DNA of 64,000 nucleotides from JABLTI01 sp035528035 (GTDB lineage: Archaea > Asgardarchaeota > Heimdallarchaeia > JABLTI01), in assembly GCA_035528035.1 (NCBI GenBank), contig DATKZI010000004.1, positions 1 through 64,000 of the forward strand, read 5' to 3'. A program made the translations under genes and the position numbers. The notes below the pieces were generated by a model, which saw only the letters and a program-made list of their open reading frames with translations, did not search any database and was not told the origin of the DNA. Within the stretch, counting starts at the first letter, position 1; every line of letters starts with the position of its first letter. This document shows positions 35,826 to 44,910 of the stretch, piece after piece.

Positions 35826-36899
35826 TCATTTTGAGTGACTTTTCAATGTTAGAGAAAATTTGTATCTAGGAGTTTTATCTATACCTCCTTCCCAAACAAA
35901 GTCTTTCTTTCTTTTAATCAATTTTTCATCTTCTAATTTAACTAAATAGGCGTATATTAGAGGACTAAAAGTAAAACCATTAATAGTAGATAATTCTTCA
36001 AATTCATTCTTAGATAAACCAATTTTTTTCGAATTATTTTGAATATACTCCCATATTTTTGCTATATCATTCGCTTTATTTTTAATTGCCTCTAGAATAA
36101 TAGCTTTGAATGATTTTGGATTTGGTTCAAATTTGGGTAGCTTCCTATCCATCAATAATTGTTCAATGGTTACTCGACTTTTACTTAGAATTATCAACGA
36201 GTTTTTAGGAGGTTCAAATTGTTGTAATGATTTATCCATTAATGGTTCAAAACCTTCTTCAAATGAAGTGAAAAATGTTTCCGTATTTGATAAACCAATA
36301 AACATTGGTTGCATCCAATTAGCTAAATAAATCCTCTCAGAATAATTCGGATGAAAAACAACAAAAGCAAAATGTCCTTGTATCCTTTCACAAGCATTTC
36401 TAATGGCTTCTTTTATATCTATTTCTTTCTTTAACTCCTCTTCTAATAAATAACTGAAAACCTCACTATCATTATAATCGACTACTTTTTCATTTTTCTC
36501 ATTTATATAGGTTGATTTTGAGCGGAATCTATAGCCTTTAGCTTCTAATTCTGCAACTAATTTTTCATAATTAAAAATAGTTCCATTATGCATAGTAACA
36601 AAGCTATTATCACTATTCCAAAATGGATGAGCTTTCTCTTTGGTATTTGTCTCTGCACATGTTACACTTTTAACAGCATATCTAGTATGACCAATACCAA
36701 TAGAAGATTCATCAATAAAATCTATTGATTCTCTAAAATTCTTAACAGGACCAATCGCTTTATCCATTATGATTTTACCTAAACTCATGACAGCTAATCC
36801 TGTTGCTTGAGCACCTATAATTGCTTCTTGTATTTCCAAAGAAGCTAATAATAAAGGAACACAATTATCTTCACCGATATAACCTGTTAAGTGACACAT
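35826..36899 (-). CDS. class II glutamine amidotransferase-domain protein
   Basis: The N-terminal nucleophile hydrolase domain of the GlmS/PurF/GltB type starts MCHLTGYIG, so Cys2 would be the nucleophile after loss of Met1. Further motifs are GIGHTRYA and FVTMHNGTIFNYEKL. The domain spans about 1-235. The C-terminal about 100 residues look like a winged helix (SKNEFEELSTING, VKLEDEKLIKRKKDF) rather than a synthase domain, so no acceptor is evident. It is 26 bases downstream of a PfkB kinase gene on the same strand. Its amidation target, if any, is unknown. GGTGTT lies upstream of the ATG. Confidence 0.75.
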   Translation of the reverse strand: MCHLTGYIGEDNCVPLLLASLEIQEAIIGAQATGLAVMSLGKIIMDKAIGPVKNFRESIDFIDESSIGIGHTRYAVKSVTCAETNTKEKAHPFWNSDNSFVTMHNGTIFNYEKLVAELEAKGYRFRSKSTYINEKNEKVVDYNDSEVFSYLLEEELKKEIDIKEAIRNACERIQGHFAFVVFHPNYSERIYLANWMQPMFIGLSNTETFFTSFEEGFEPLMDKSLQQFEPPKNSLIILSKSRVTIEQLLMDRKLPKFEPNPKSFKAIILEAIKNKANDIAKIWEYIQNNSKKIGLSKNEFEELSTINGFTFSPLIYAYLVKLEDEKLIKRKKDFVWEGGIDKTPRYKFSLTLKSHSK

Positions 36900-36925
36900 A
36901 ATTCTATAACACCACTAAAATTATT

Positions 36926-37882
36926 TTAGATTGATAAAGTAACTCTCTGATTTATTAAGAATTCTTTAAGTTCATTTAGGGTAGGTAAGGATGTCATAGC
37001 ACCTCTTTTTTGTATAACTAAGGCACCAATAGCATTTCCAATTATGCCTGCTTCTTCCAAAGTTTTGCCTGTACTTAAGCCAAAGATAAATCCTGCATTA
37101 AAACCATCTCCAGCACCTGTAGTATCAATTATTGGTACTTCAAATGATGGTATTGTTAGAAAGAAACCTTCTCGAGATTTTAATAAACAGCCATCTTTTC
37201 CTTTCTTTAATGCAATAATTTCGATTGGATATTTTTCCATTAAAACATTTATTGCTTCTTCTTCTGATACTTCTTTTCCTAGGATAAATGAGAGCTCTTC
37301 ATAACTAGGATAGAGAATATCAACATATGGTAAAACATGTGAAATTGTTTCTCTTAATAATTCTTTACTTTGCCAAATATCCATTCTTAAATTTGGATCA
37401 AAGCAAATTTTAGCACCATTTCTTTTACACTCAGTTATTGCTTTAATTGTTGCACTTTTACTTGGTTCACTACTTAATGATAAAGTACCAAAATGCAAAT
37501 ATTCACATTTATTGATAATATCATCGGTTATTTTTTCAGGCGATAATTTTAAGTCAGCAGCATTATTACGATAAAAAACAAAACTTCTTTCTCCTGTTTC
37601 ATCTAAAGAAACGAATGCCAAAGCTGTTCGTTCATTGTTTTCTGTTTTTTCAATATACTTAGTATTTACTCCTTCCTTTTTTAAAAATGAAACTAAAAAT
37701 TCCCCAAAAGGATCGTTGCCTACCATACCAATAAAAGTTATTTCCAAATTTAATCTTGCAATTCCAACAGAAAAATTCGCAGGTGCTCCTCCGGGATATT
37801 TGTTGAAAATTTTTACTTTTTCAAGAGAACCAATTTCGTCTGAAACAAAATCAATAAGAATTTCTCCAATTGATATAATCAT
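36926..37882 (-). CDS. PfkB-family sugar kinase
   Basis: This is a ribokinase-fold sugar kinase of 318 residues. The N-terminal motif is GGAPANFSVGIARL (PfkB signature 1 region) and the C-terminal signature DTTGAGDGFNAGF contains the catalytic base Asp. The start MIISIGEILIDFVSDE and the motif ERTALAFVSLDETGERSF are most like fructokinases, although 2-keto-3-deoxygluconate or ribose kinases are possible. It phosphorylates a sugar with ATP in the cytoplasm. AGGAGT precedes the ATG. It forms an apparent operon with the amidotransferase gene. Confidence 0.85.
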   Translation of the reverse strand: MIISIGEILIDFVSDEIGSLEKVKIFNKYPGGAPANFSVGIARLNLEITFIGMVGNDPFGEFLVSFLKKEGVNTKYIEKTENNERTALAFVSLDETGERSFVFYRNNAADLKLSPEKITDDIINKCEYLHFGTLSLSSEPSKSATIKAITECKRNGAKICFDPNLRMDIWQSKELLRETISHVLPYVDILYPSYEELSFILGKEVSEEEAINVLMEKYPIEIIALKKGKDGCLLKSREGFFLTIPSFEVPIIDTTGAGDGFNAGFIFGLSTGKTLEEAGIIGNAIGALVIQKRGAMTSLPTLNELKEFLINQRVTLSI

Positions 37883-38078
37883 TTTTTTTTTACTCCTAAA
37901 CCTTTATTTCATAGAACTATCTGCTAAGGAAAAAATTTTTCTATAACTAAAACTTGTTTCAATTATAAAACAATAAAGATAGTTATAAGTTAATCTTATT
38001 AATTCATAGTTATATTATGTTGTTAGGTTTAAAATTATCTTTAAATTATCTCGATAAAAATGGAGCGATCAAATTACC

Positions 38079-38600
38079 ATGAGTGAAATATTCCTTGACT
38101 GCGATTCACCTTGCGTCAGTTGTCCTTATAATCGTATATTTAAGATTAACAATTATAATGGACGAAATTTAAGGGGTTCCTATTATTGTGCAAACGATGG
38201 TATTCTTTATCTCTGCAAACGAGGAATAGGTTTTCGCATGGCAAAAGGACAACTTCGACCATTTTGCCCTCGTTGTGATAGAGAATTAGGGCAAATTATG
38301 TTAAAATATAATCAAGGGAAAGATTTCAGGCCATTTGCTGAAGATATCCTCTTAGTTGTTCGAATACCTTTACAATCAAGGTTTGATATTTCCAAGGTTT
38401 TACGTGGTTCTTATTTTAAAGATCTATCAGAAGTACTTCTCTATATTTATTTCAATGAAGGAGAAGGAGAATATAATATTGTACGTTATCGCAAAGCTGA
38501 TAATCAATATTCAGTTATTTTTTCAGGATTAATTTCTTCTAACGATGTTGAAATTGAAATTATACATACGGAAATAATTGAACCACCACAAATAAGATGA
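38079..38600 (+). CDS. cysteine-rich putative zinc-binding protein
   Basis: I do not recognise the family. The 173-residue protein has an N-terminal half rich in cysteine pairs: CDSPCVSC, YYCANDGILYLC and FCPRCDREL, consistent with two zinc sites. The C-terminal half is a mixed alpha/beta domain (ILLVVRIPLQS, VLLYIYFNEG, YSVIFSGLISSNDVEIEII). No membrane segment is present. A GGAGCGATC element lies ahead of the ATG. A small winged-helix-like gene follows 67 bases downstream. Confidence 0.55.
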   Translation: MSEIFLDCDSPCVSCPYNRIFKINNYNGRNLRGSYYCANDGILYLCKRGIGFRMAKGQLRPFCPRCDRELGQIMLKYNQGKDFRPFAEDILLVVRIPLQSRFDISKVLRGSYFKDLSEVLLYIYFNEGEGEYNIVRYRKADNQYSVIFSGLISSNDVEIEIIHTEIIEPPQIR

Positions 38601-38667
38601 CTTCTATTTCATTCTACCTTGTGAAAAATTTTATAATTAAAAGAAAAAATAAAACAAATGTGATTAA

Positions 38668-38904
38668 ATGTCGCAAACTAACAAATTATTCCATGTTTGT
38701 CATGTGATGTTTTCAAATGGTATTACTAAACCTGAAGTTGCTCGAGAATTATCAGAACTTGAAAATATTATCGGTCAAACAGAGGATTATAATGTGCCAG
38801 AAATACTTCAAGAACTTATTGAACAAGGTTATATAGGAAAATTCGAGGAAAGATTTTTCTTACTTGGAAAAGGCATTATTGCTGTTGCAGCAATTTTCAC
38901 ATAA
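38668..38904 (+). CDS. small winged-helix-like protein
   Basis: The 78-residue protein has a helix-turn-helix-like pattern (ITKPEVARELSELE, then PEILQELIEQGYIGKFEERFFLLGKGIIA), with the final strand pair resembling a wing. It may be a small DNA-binding regulator or a protein-interaction module. The function is not known. GTGATT lies ahead of the ATG. It lies between the cysteine-rich gene and the glycosyltransferase genes. Confidence 0.45.
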   Translation: MSQTNKLFHVCHVMFSNGITKPEVARELSELENIIGQTEDYNVPEILQELIEQGYIGKFEERFFLLGKGIIAVAAIFT

Positions 38905-39017
38905 GTGGAAGAGCATTGGAATTTATACTCGAGACTATTACTATTAATTTCAAACAATAATTTGTTAAATGTGATCTAAACTAAAAACAAAAAATGAGTA
39001 TATGAGTGGATTAAAAG

Positions 39018-39656
39018 GTGACTGAAAATCAACAAAAAAAAGGGGTAATATTGGTTTCTTTTGAATATCCACCTAGACGACTCTCTAATTTAAGCGATAT
39101 TATTCAAAAATTAGCTAGAACCTTAATAACTCAAGGATACAATGTTTGGATTGTTACCTTTGATGATTGGCGTTCTGGTATAGAAAAGAACAACAAAATG
39201 ACTATTGTAAGAATACCTTATAACGTTCCAAATAATATTTCATTCTTTTCAAACATACTCAATTTAAAATCAGCCTATCAAAGCGCAATTGCATCCATTA
39301 TCAATACACACGATATTAATTTAATTCATTTCTTTGAATGGCAAACTTTACCATTATTGATTCCTTGGGGAGAAAAATTGGTACAGAAAATAATTGTTTC
39401 AATCTCAAATATTCAACTGACTCGAGATTCTACCTTTTCGCCTTATAATAATGGAATTATGAAAATCGAACAAATGAGCTTGAAAACAGCTGATTTGATT
39501 TTTGCTAATTCAGATAATTTAGCAACAAAATTGATTGCAAATTATAAAATATCTGAAGAAAAAATGATAGTCCAATCATTAACTGATAGAAAAATCGTTT
39601 CAAAAATATCTGATTATTATACAAAAATCTTAGATGATAAAATAACTAATGAGTGA
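39018..39656 (+). CDS. GT4-like N-terminal domain protein (half glycosyltransferase)
   Basis: The 212 residues match only the N-terminal Rossmann half of a GT-B glycosyltransferase of family GT4: VILVSFEYPPRRLSNL, TLITQGYNVWIVTFDD, INLIHFFEWQTLPLL and LKTADLIFANSDNLATKL. The C-terminal donor-binding half is absent and the G-G-L loop of the acceptor domain is changed to RLSNL. It overlaps the full-length GT4 gene by eight bases, so the two chains may act together. It could be a decayed duplicate, but the frame is intact. The start is probably GTG at 39018. Confidence 0.65.
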   Translation: MTENQQKKGVILVSFEYPPRRLSNLSDIIQKLARTLITQGYNVWIVTFDDWRSGIEKNNKMTIVRIPYNVPNNISFFSNILNLKSAYQSAIASIINTHDINLIHFFEWQTLPLLIPWGEKLVQKIIVSISNIQLTRDSTFSPYNNGIMKIEQMSLKTADLIFANSDNLATKLIANYKISEEKMIVQSLTDRKIVSKISDYYTKILDDKITNE

Positions 39657-40911
39657 AAAAATTATGACATTTAGTATACTTATGTTGAGTTGGGAATTTC
39701 CTCCTTTTAAAGTAGGAGGTCTTGCAGCTCATGTATATGATTTGTCTAAAATGCTTGTTACAAAAGGTTTTGAAGTCCATGTTCTCACTTGTAGTTTTCC
39801 TGGTGCAGCAGATTTTGAAATAATTGATGGTGTTCATGTTCATAGATTTGATGCATATGAAATCCCTGCTCCTGAATTTCTACAATGGGATCTCAATATG
39901 AATCTATTAATGGAAAAGAAAGCCATTGAGATAATAGATAATTATAATATTGATATTTTACATGCTCATGATTGGTTAGTAGCTTCTGCTGCTATAGGAT
40001 TAAAACAGTTATACCGTAAACCAATGATAGCAACGATTCATTCTTTAGAAAGGGGAAGACGAAGTGGATTATTCAATGATGGCCAACATATGATTGATCA
40101 AATTGAAAATTTGCTTATCCAAGAAGCTTGGCATAATATTGTTTGTAGTCAATATATGCAATCCCTTTGTCATTTTTCATTTAATTTTCCAAACGATAAA
40201 ATGACAATTATTCCTAACGGTGTTCGTTTCAATGATTTTTCTGTTGAATTACCAGAGGAAGAAAAACTTAAACATCATAAAAAATACGCTAAACTGGATG
40301 AACAAATAGTATCCTATATAGGTCGATTAGTACCAGAGAAAGGTGTTAATATTTTACTTGGTGCAGTTAATTCCGTTCTCAAGAAGAAACCTAAAACCAA
40401 ATTTGTTATTGCTGGTGAAGGTTGGCACCGAAATGAACTAGAAAGAATTACTCGAGAATTGAAAATTACTCACAATGTGTTATTCACAGGTTATATACCA
40501 GATGAAGATTTTTTAGCTTATTATAATGTTGCAGATATTTTAGTTGTTCCATCTACCTATGAACCATTTGGAATTGTGGCATTAGAAGGAATGGCTACTA
40601 AAACACCAATTATTGTTTCCGATGTTGGTGGTCTTTCAGAAATTGTTGATCATCGTTGGACGGGAATGAAAGTTCCTCCTGAAAATTCTACTGCTTTGGC
40701 TGAAATTATTATAGAGCTTCTCGAGACTAAAGCATTAAGAGAGAAAATTGTTACTAACGCTGTTGAAAAATTGAGACATGTATATGATTGGTCAATTATT
40801 GCTGACCAAACAATAATACTCTATAAACGAATTTTCAATGAATGGAAAAAACATACTTGGAAAACAAAAGAAGATTTCAAAAAATATCCTAAGACTAAGA
40901 AAAAAACTTAA
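39649..40911 (+). CDS. GT4 glycosyltransferase, glycogen-synthase-like
   Basis: This is a complete GT-B enzyme of 420 residues. The start MLSWEFPPFKVGGLAAHVYDL is typical of archaeal glycogen synthase-like GT4 proteins. Later motifs are ILHAHDWLVA, IIPNGVRF, YIGRLVPEKGVNILL and the donor-site EPFGIVALEGMA with its E-x7-E pattern. It would transfer a sugar from a nucleotide sugar to a glucan or other acceptor in the cytoplasm. It overlaps the half-GT4 gene upstream and converges on a GH57 gene one base away, which suggests glucan metabolism. Confidence 0.85.
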   Translation: MSEKIMTFSILMLSWEFPPFKVGGLAAHVYDLSKMLVTKGFEVHVLTCSFPGAADFEIIDGVHVHRFDAYEIPAPEFLQWDLNMNLLMEKKAIEIIDNYNIDILHAHDWLVASAAIGLKQLYRKPMIATIHSLERGRRSGLFNDGQHMIDQIENLLIQEAWHNIVCSQYMQSLCHFSFNFPNDKMTIIPNGVRFNDFSVELPEEEKLKHHKKYAKLDEQIVSYIGRLVPEKGVNILLGAVNSVLKKKPKTKFVIAGEGWHRNELERITRELKITHNVLFTGYIPDEDFLAYYNVADILVVPSTYEPFGIVALEGMATKTPIIVSDVGGLSEIVDHRWTGMKVPPENSTALAEIIIELLETKALREKIVTNAVEKLRHVYDWSIIADQTIILYKRIFNEWKKHTWKTKEDFKKYPKTKKKT

Positions 40912-40912
40912 C

Positions 40913-42133
40913 TTAAACCAAAAGATAAATCTCTTTTTGAGCATCGAATATTTCATCAAATAATCTAAGCGCTTTATTCCTATCATCTTCATTATTGCAT
41001 GAAAATAGAATCACTTTCAAAGCCATAGAGGAAGCAATTATTAATTGATTTAATCCTTTAAGTATCATTTCTTCTGAGTACCATGGTTTTCCTGATGCCC
41101 ACCATAATTGACAACTGTGTAATCCTTTATCCAACCAATTTCTTGCTTGTGTAAACTTCTCTTGAGAGTCTATAGAAATTTCATCTGTTTTGCATTTACT
41201 CTCCGCTTGAGATACCAAATAGAGAGTATGATTCATTACTGTCAATTGTAAATTATGAATTTTATTTTCTGGGTCTGACCATAATGGAAAAGGAACACCA
41301 CGATGTAAATCTTCTTCAGAAGTTGACCAAGTACTTGATCGGGCTATTACTTGCTTCTTATTAGGAAATAATGAAGGTAATTCAGCGATTTTAATTAGTT
41401 GAACATCATCATCATTTTTTATCCTTTGGATAAAAGGTTCTAAGAATTCTTCAATTAAACCTTTGATATGATGGCCATATGTCTCTCCATCCATAGCTAA
41501 AATTAGATAATAATCTTCTTTAGACGCATCTTTTAATCCCTTCATTGCTAGATAGAACTCATCAACATTAGGATTTTTAAAAGAAATTAAATTCGATAAT
41601 AAATCATTTCTGAAGTAAATTATGAAATTATCATTTATCATTGGAATATAATTATCTGGTAGTTCTTCTGTAGGAGTAGCTACACTTGATATAATCGTCC
41701 ATGAATAGTTTTTCTTCTGTAAAGGTTCTATAACTCGAAAATCATAAGCCATTTCGGGCAACCAAAATCCTCTGGATGAAAGCGCTTTTTCACCAAAATG
41801 AGGTATAATTTGTTGTTCATTAAGTTGGATCTGCCGAATGATTTCGTCTTCAGGTATTAAAGGTAATATTGCATGATAACAACTTGAACCCAATAAATCG
41901 ATTTGTTTACTTTTCACAAGAGAATTTATACTTTCCAATAATTTATTTTCCTGATAAAAATCAAGTAACTCAAGTAAAGAACCATTGATATTAAATGTCA
42001 TCTTCGCATAACTTTCTCTATTTAGAAGATCAAAAAGTGGTTGATAGGATTCACTAATAATTTTTTTGAGAATGGTTGGTTTCTGTGTTGGTGGTTGATA
42101 TATGTGAAGAACAAATCCAATGTAGAGAGTCAT
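40913..42133 (-). CDS. GH57 family glycoside hydrolase or glucanotransferase
   Basis: The 406-residue protein carries GH57 motifs: LHIYQPP (motif 1), the SSCYHAILPLIP region (motif 2), GFWLPEMAY with the predicted nucleophile Glu (motif 3) and AMDGETYGHH with the predicted acid Asp (motif 4). The family includes alpha-amylases, 4-alpha-glucanotransferases and branching enzymes. At this length, and with these motifs, I cannot choose among them. It has no signal peptide, so it is intracellular. The neighbouring glycogen-synthase-like gene supports a role in storage glucan turnover. Confidence 0.82.
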   Translation of the reverse strand: MTLYIGFVLHIYQPPTQKPTILKKIISESYQPLFDLLNRESYAKMTFNINGSLLELLDFYQENKLLESINSLVKSKQIDLLGSSCYHAILPLIPEDEIIRQIQLNEQQIIPHFGEKALSSRGFWLPEMAYDFRVIEPLQKKNYSWTIISSVATPTEELPDNYIPMINDNFIIYFRNDLLSNLISFKNPNVDEFYLAMKGLKDASKEDYYLILAMDGETYGHHIKGLIEEFLEPFIQRIKNDDDVQLIKIAELPSLFPNKKQVIARSSTWSTSEEDLHRGVPFPLWSDPENKIHNLQLTVMNHTLYLVSQAESKCKTDEISIDSQEKFTQARNWLDKGLHSCQLWWASGKPWYSEEMILKGLNQLIIASSMALKVILFSCNNEDDRNKALRLFDEIFDAQKEIYLLV

Positions 42134-42296
42134 ATATTTCAGTCCAATTATTGTAAACTATTACAGTGATTTACACTTGCTATATTAAAAGAATTAGTTC
42201 GAGACAATAATTACTAACTATTTATTATGATACTTCTTTATGATTTTTATAGAAAGTTTCTTTAAATAATCTTTGAGAGTTGTTAATTATAATATT

Positions 42297-42301
42297 GGAG
42301 G
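42297..42301 (+). promoter_or_regulatory. Shine-Dalgarno GGAGG deciding the prefoldin start
   Basis: GGAGG lies seven bases before the TTG at 42309. It rules out the longer frame from 42273, in which the SD would be internal. Confidence 0.6.
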
Positions 42302-42308
42302 AATAAAT

Positions 42309-42665
42309 TTGTCACAAGGAATTAGTCCACAATTGGAAGAAAAGATCAAGAGATATCAGGCAATCCAGCAACAAATGGCTACCGTACAGCAACAAGTTCA
42401 AGCTTTGAAAATTGAACACATGGATATTGAAAAAGCTCTAAAGGAAATTGAAGAATTACCTGACGATGAAGTCTGTTATAGAAGTATTGGTCGTTTAATG
42501 GTTAAAAGTACTATAAAAGATACCAAAGAGAAATTGAAAGATCAAAAAGAACTTACTGAAACAAGAGTTAAGCTCTCAGAAAAAAGTTCAGATAAATTAA
42601 AATCACAATTTGAAGATCTTGAAAAAGAGATTAGAGCAGCTTTAGAAGGCGGATCTAAGAAGTAA
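42309..42665 (+). CDS. pfdB: prefoldin beta subunit
   Basis: This is the beta subunit of the hexameric chaperone prefoldin, which hands unfolded proteins to the thermosome. The 118 residues form two coiled-coil helices around a beta-hairpin region. The diagnostic middle segment DEVCYRSIGRLMVK is present, with flanking glutamine-rich (QQQMATVQQQVQ) and lysine-rich helices. The TTG start at 42309 is supported by GGAGG. The DUF3194 and DHH genes follow, an order seen in many archaea. Confidence 0.92.
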   Translation: MSQGISPQLEEKIKRYQAIQQQMATVQQQVQALKIEHMDIEKALKEIEELPDDEVCYRSIGRLMVKSTIKDTKEKLKDQKELTETRVKLSEKSSDKLKSQFEDLEKEIRAALEGGSKK

Positions 42666-42691
42666 TTGACCTATTTTTTTGGTTGATACAT

Positions 42692-43009
42692 TTGAATGAA
42701 AAAATTAATCCATCAATTACAACAGTAGGATTGAGAAAACTCACCGAGGAAGAGATTGAAACAATTTCTGAAGAAATTCATGAACTTGTTCGACAGTCCC
42801 TCGGTAAACGAGTTCCCGAGCGAAAAATCGATTCATATGATATTATCATTGATATCGATACAAGTAAGGATATTCTCAATATTGATGTGGATATTGTAGC
42901 AGATCTTACTGAAGGTTCAGGTGAAAAGGATAATAAGCTAATTCAAGATGTCTTAGAAGAAACTTTTTCCGGATTAGATCGTTTATTAAAGGAGAAATAC
43001 TCCAAATGA
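42692..43009 (+). CDS. DUF3194 family protein
   Basis: This is a small archaeal protein of about 105 residues, helix-rich at the ends (LTEEEIETISEEIHELVRQ) with a central hydrophobic strand region (YDIIIDIDTSKDILNIDVDIVA). It matches the DUF3194 family, whose function is unknown and which is typically next to prefoldin beta, as here. I favour the TTG at 42692 because GGTTGAT lies before it; a TTG at 42683 is also in frame. It overlaps the DHH gene by four bases (ATGA). Confidence 0.7.
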   Translation: MNEKINPSITTVGLRKLTEEEIETISEEIHELVRQSLGKRVPERKIDSYDIIIDIDTSKDILNIDVDIVADLTEGSGEKDNKLIQDVLEETFSGLDRLLKEKYSK

Positions 43010-44037
43010 AAAACAGCAAAAAACTGTTTAAATTACTTAAGAACCAAAAAATCAAATCTGTAGCAATTTTAGGTCATACAAGTGTTGATCCAGATTCAAT
43101 TGCTTCAGCATATGGCATGCAATTCCTAGTGAGTAAATTAAATCCTAAAGCGCATGTTGATATTTTAATAGATGGAATAAGTAAACATACAAACTCATTA
43201 ATTGAATATTATGAACATGAATATCTTTCTGAAACAGAAAAAAAATATGATCTAATAATTATTGTCGATGTTAATGTTCTTTCACAGATGGGTCAATTTC
43301 AGGAATTAGTTTTACAGCAACCAAAAGAAAAAATAGCAATTATTGACCATCATACACAAACAGAGTTTGCTGATAGCATCTTTTTATCAATAATTGATGA
43401 TAAAAAAACTTCTACAGCAGAATTAATTATTGAATTAATATTTTCCCATTCGTTTATTCCTTCTCAAAAATTATTAACAATTTTACTAACTGGAATAATT
43501 TATGATAGCAGAAGATTTTACTCTTTGAATACAAATTTAAGTTTATTGCTTTCCAAAATTTTACATTTAGGTGCTGATTATGATAAAGCTATTAGTCTAA
43601 TACAGAAGGATATTGAAGAATCAGAACGCATTGCTAGATTAAAATGTGCTGCACGATCAAGTCTATATAAATTTAATAGCTGGATAATCGCTTGGAGTAC
43701 AATTGGTTCATATGAAGGCTCTTCAGCAAGAGCTCTATTAGATTTAGGAGCAGATGTTGGAATTATTTTTACCAAACGCAAAAAAATAACCAGATTATCT
43801 ATTAGGTCTACCAGTAATTTTTATCACACTACTGGAATCAATTTTGGCAAAGATATTATGAAGCAATTAGGTGAGCAATTTAATGGAGATGGTGGAGGGC
43901 ATTCAACAGCAGCAGCTTTAACAATACCAATGGAAATTCCTGAAAAGGATATTATGAATGCTACTTTCAAATTACTAAAAGATGTTTTAGAAATAAGAGA
44001 AAATCAAGTTATTAAGGAGGACATTAATGGCCAATAA
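43006..44037 (+). CDS. DHH-family phosphoesterase
   Basis: The 343-residue protein is of the DHH/DHHA1 (NrnA- or RecJ-like) superfamily. It shows the metal-binding motifs GHTSVDPDSIAS (motif I), IIVDVN (motif II) and IIDHHTQT (the DHH motif), and the C-terminal DHHA1 motif GDGGGHSTAAA. Members cleave short oligonucleotides, cyclic dinucleotides or other phosphodiesters; the archaeal copy near prefoldin has no firmly assigned substrate. It overlaps DUF3194 by four bases and the ECF ATPase gene by eleven, so the whole run from prefoldin onward is probably one transcript. Confidence 0.85.
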   Translation: MKNSKKLFKLLKNQKIKSVAILGHTSVDPDSIASAYGMQFLVSKLNPKAHVDILIDGISKHTNSLIEYYEHEYLSETEKKYDLIIIVDVNVLSQMGQFQELVLQQPKEKIAIIDHHTQTEFADSIFLSIIDDKKTSTAELIIELIFSHSFIPSQKLLTILLTGIIYDSRRFYSLNTNLSLLLSKILHLGADYDKAISLIQKDIEESERIARLKCAARSSLYKFNSWIIAWSTIGSYEGSSARALLDLGADVGIIFTKRKKITRLSIRSTSNFYHTTGINFGKDIMKQLGEQFNGDGGGHSTAAALTIPMEIPEKDIMNATFKLLKDVLEIRENQVIKEDINGQ

Positions 44038-44905
44038 AGCTATTTCGTTAAATCGAGTTACATTCAAATACAAAAACAGTGATGAGTTTGCTCTAAAGAA
44101 TGTTAGTCTCGATATTAACGAAGGCGATTTCCTTTTATTAGTTGGTTTTAGTGGTTCTGGGAAATCTACTTTACTTAAAACTATTAATGGTTTAATACCG
44201 CATTTTTACTCAGGAACATTTGGTGGTACAATATCTGTTTTAGGTGAGGACATCGCAGAAACTAATACTGCTCAATTAGCTCAAAAAGTAGGTTTTGTTT
44301 TTCAAAATCCAGAAAATCAATTGTCAAATTTAACAGTAGAACGAGAAATAGCCTTCCCAATGGAAAATTTTGGTTTGCCCAGAGAAGAAATTCGTAATCG
44401 TGTTGAAGAAATGATTGAATTATTTAATTTGGAGCAGATTAGAAACCAATCACCTTTCGCTATTTCAGGAGGTGAACAACAATTGACAGCAATAGCAGCA
44501 GCTTTTGTTTTAGACCCTAAAATATTGATATTAGATGAAGTTACTGCTCATCTCTCTCCCAAAATAGCTAACATTATTTTAAATAAATTAGCAGAATTAA
44601 ACACTAAATATAACAAAACAATAATTTTATCAGAACATAGACTTGATAGATGTCTCAAGTATACAAAAAAAATAGCTTATCTGGAAAAAGGCATGTTGAA
44701 GGTTTTTGGAAATACTCGTGATGTTTTATTAAGTAAAAATTATCCAGAGGAATTACTACCTAAAATTCCTGGATTATATTTAAGATTATCAAAGGAAATT
44801 GACACATTTAAGAAACTCACAGTAAATTACAGAGAGCAATTCAAAGAAAGTGAACTTCCATTAACTGTAACTGATTTTATTCAAATAATAAAAGGGGATA
44901 AATAA
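44027..44905 (+). CDS. ecfA1: ECF transporter ATPase A1
   Basis: This is the ATPase of an energy-coupling factor transporter. Walker A is GFSGSGKST, Q-loop FQNPENQLSNLTVEREIAF (the Q helix region typical of EcfA), signature ISGGEQQ and Walker B ILILDEVTAHL. The D-loop is altered (AHLSP instead of SxLD). It forms a set with the next two genes, A2 and T. AAGGAGG precedes the ATG within the end of the DHH gene. No substrate-binding S component lies beside it. Confidence 0.88.
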   Translation: MANKAISLNRVTFKYKNSDEFALKNVSLDINEGDFLLLVGFSGSGKSTLLKTINGLIPHFYSGTFGGTISVLGEDIAETNTAQLAQKVGFVFQNPENQLSNLTVEREIAFPMENFGLPREEIRNRVEEMIELFNLEQIRNQSPFAISGGEQQLTAIAAAFVLDPKILILDEVTAHLSPKIANIILNKLAELNTKYNKTIILSEHRLDRCLKYTKKIAYLEKGMLKVFGNTRDVLLSKNYPEELLPKIPGLYLRLSKEIDTFKKLTVNYREQFKESELPLTVTDFIQIIKGDK

Positions 44906-44910
44906 AATTT

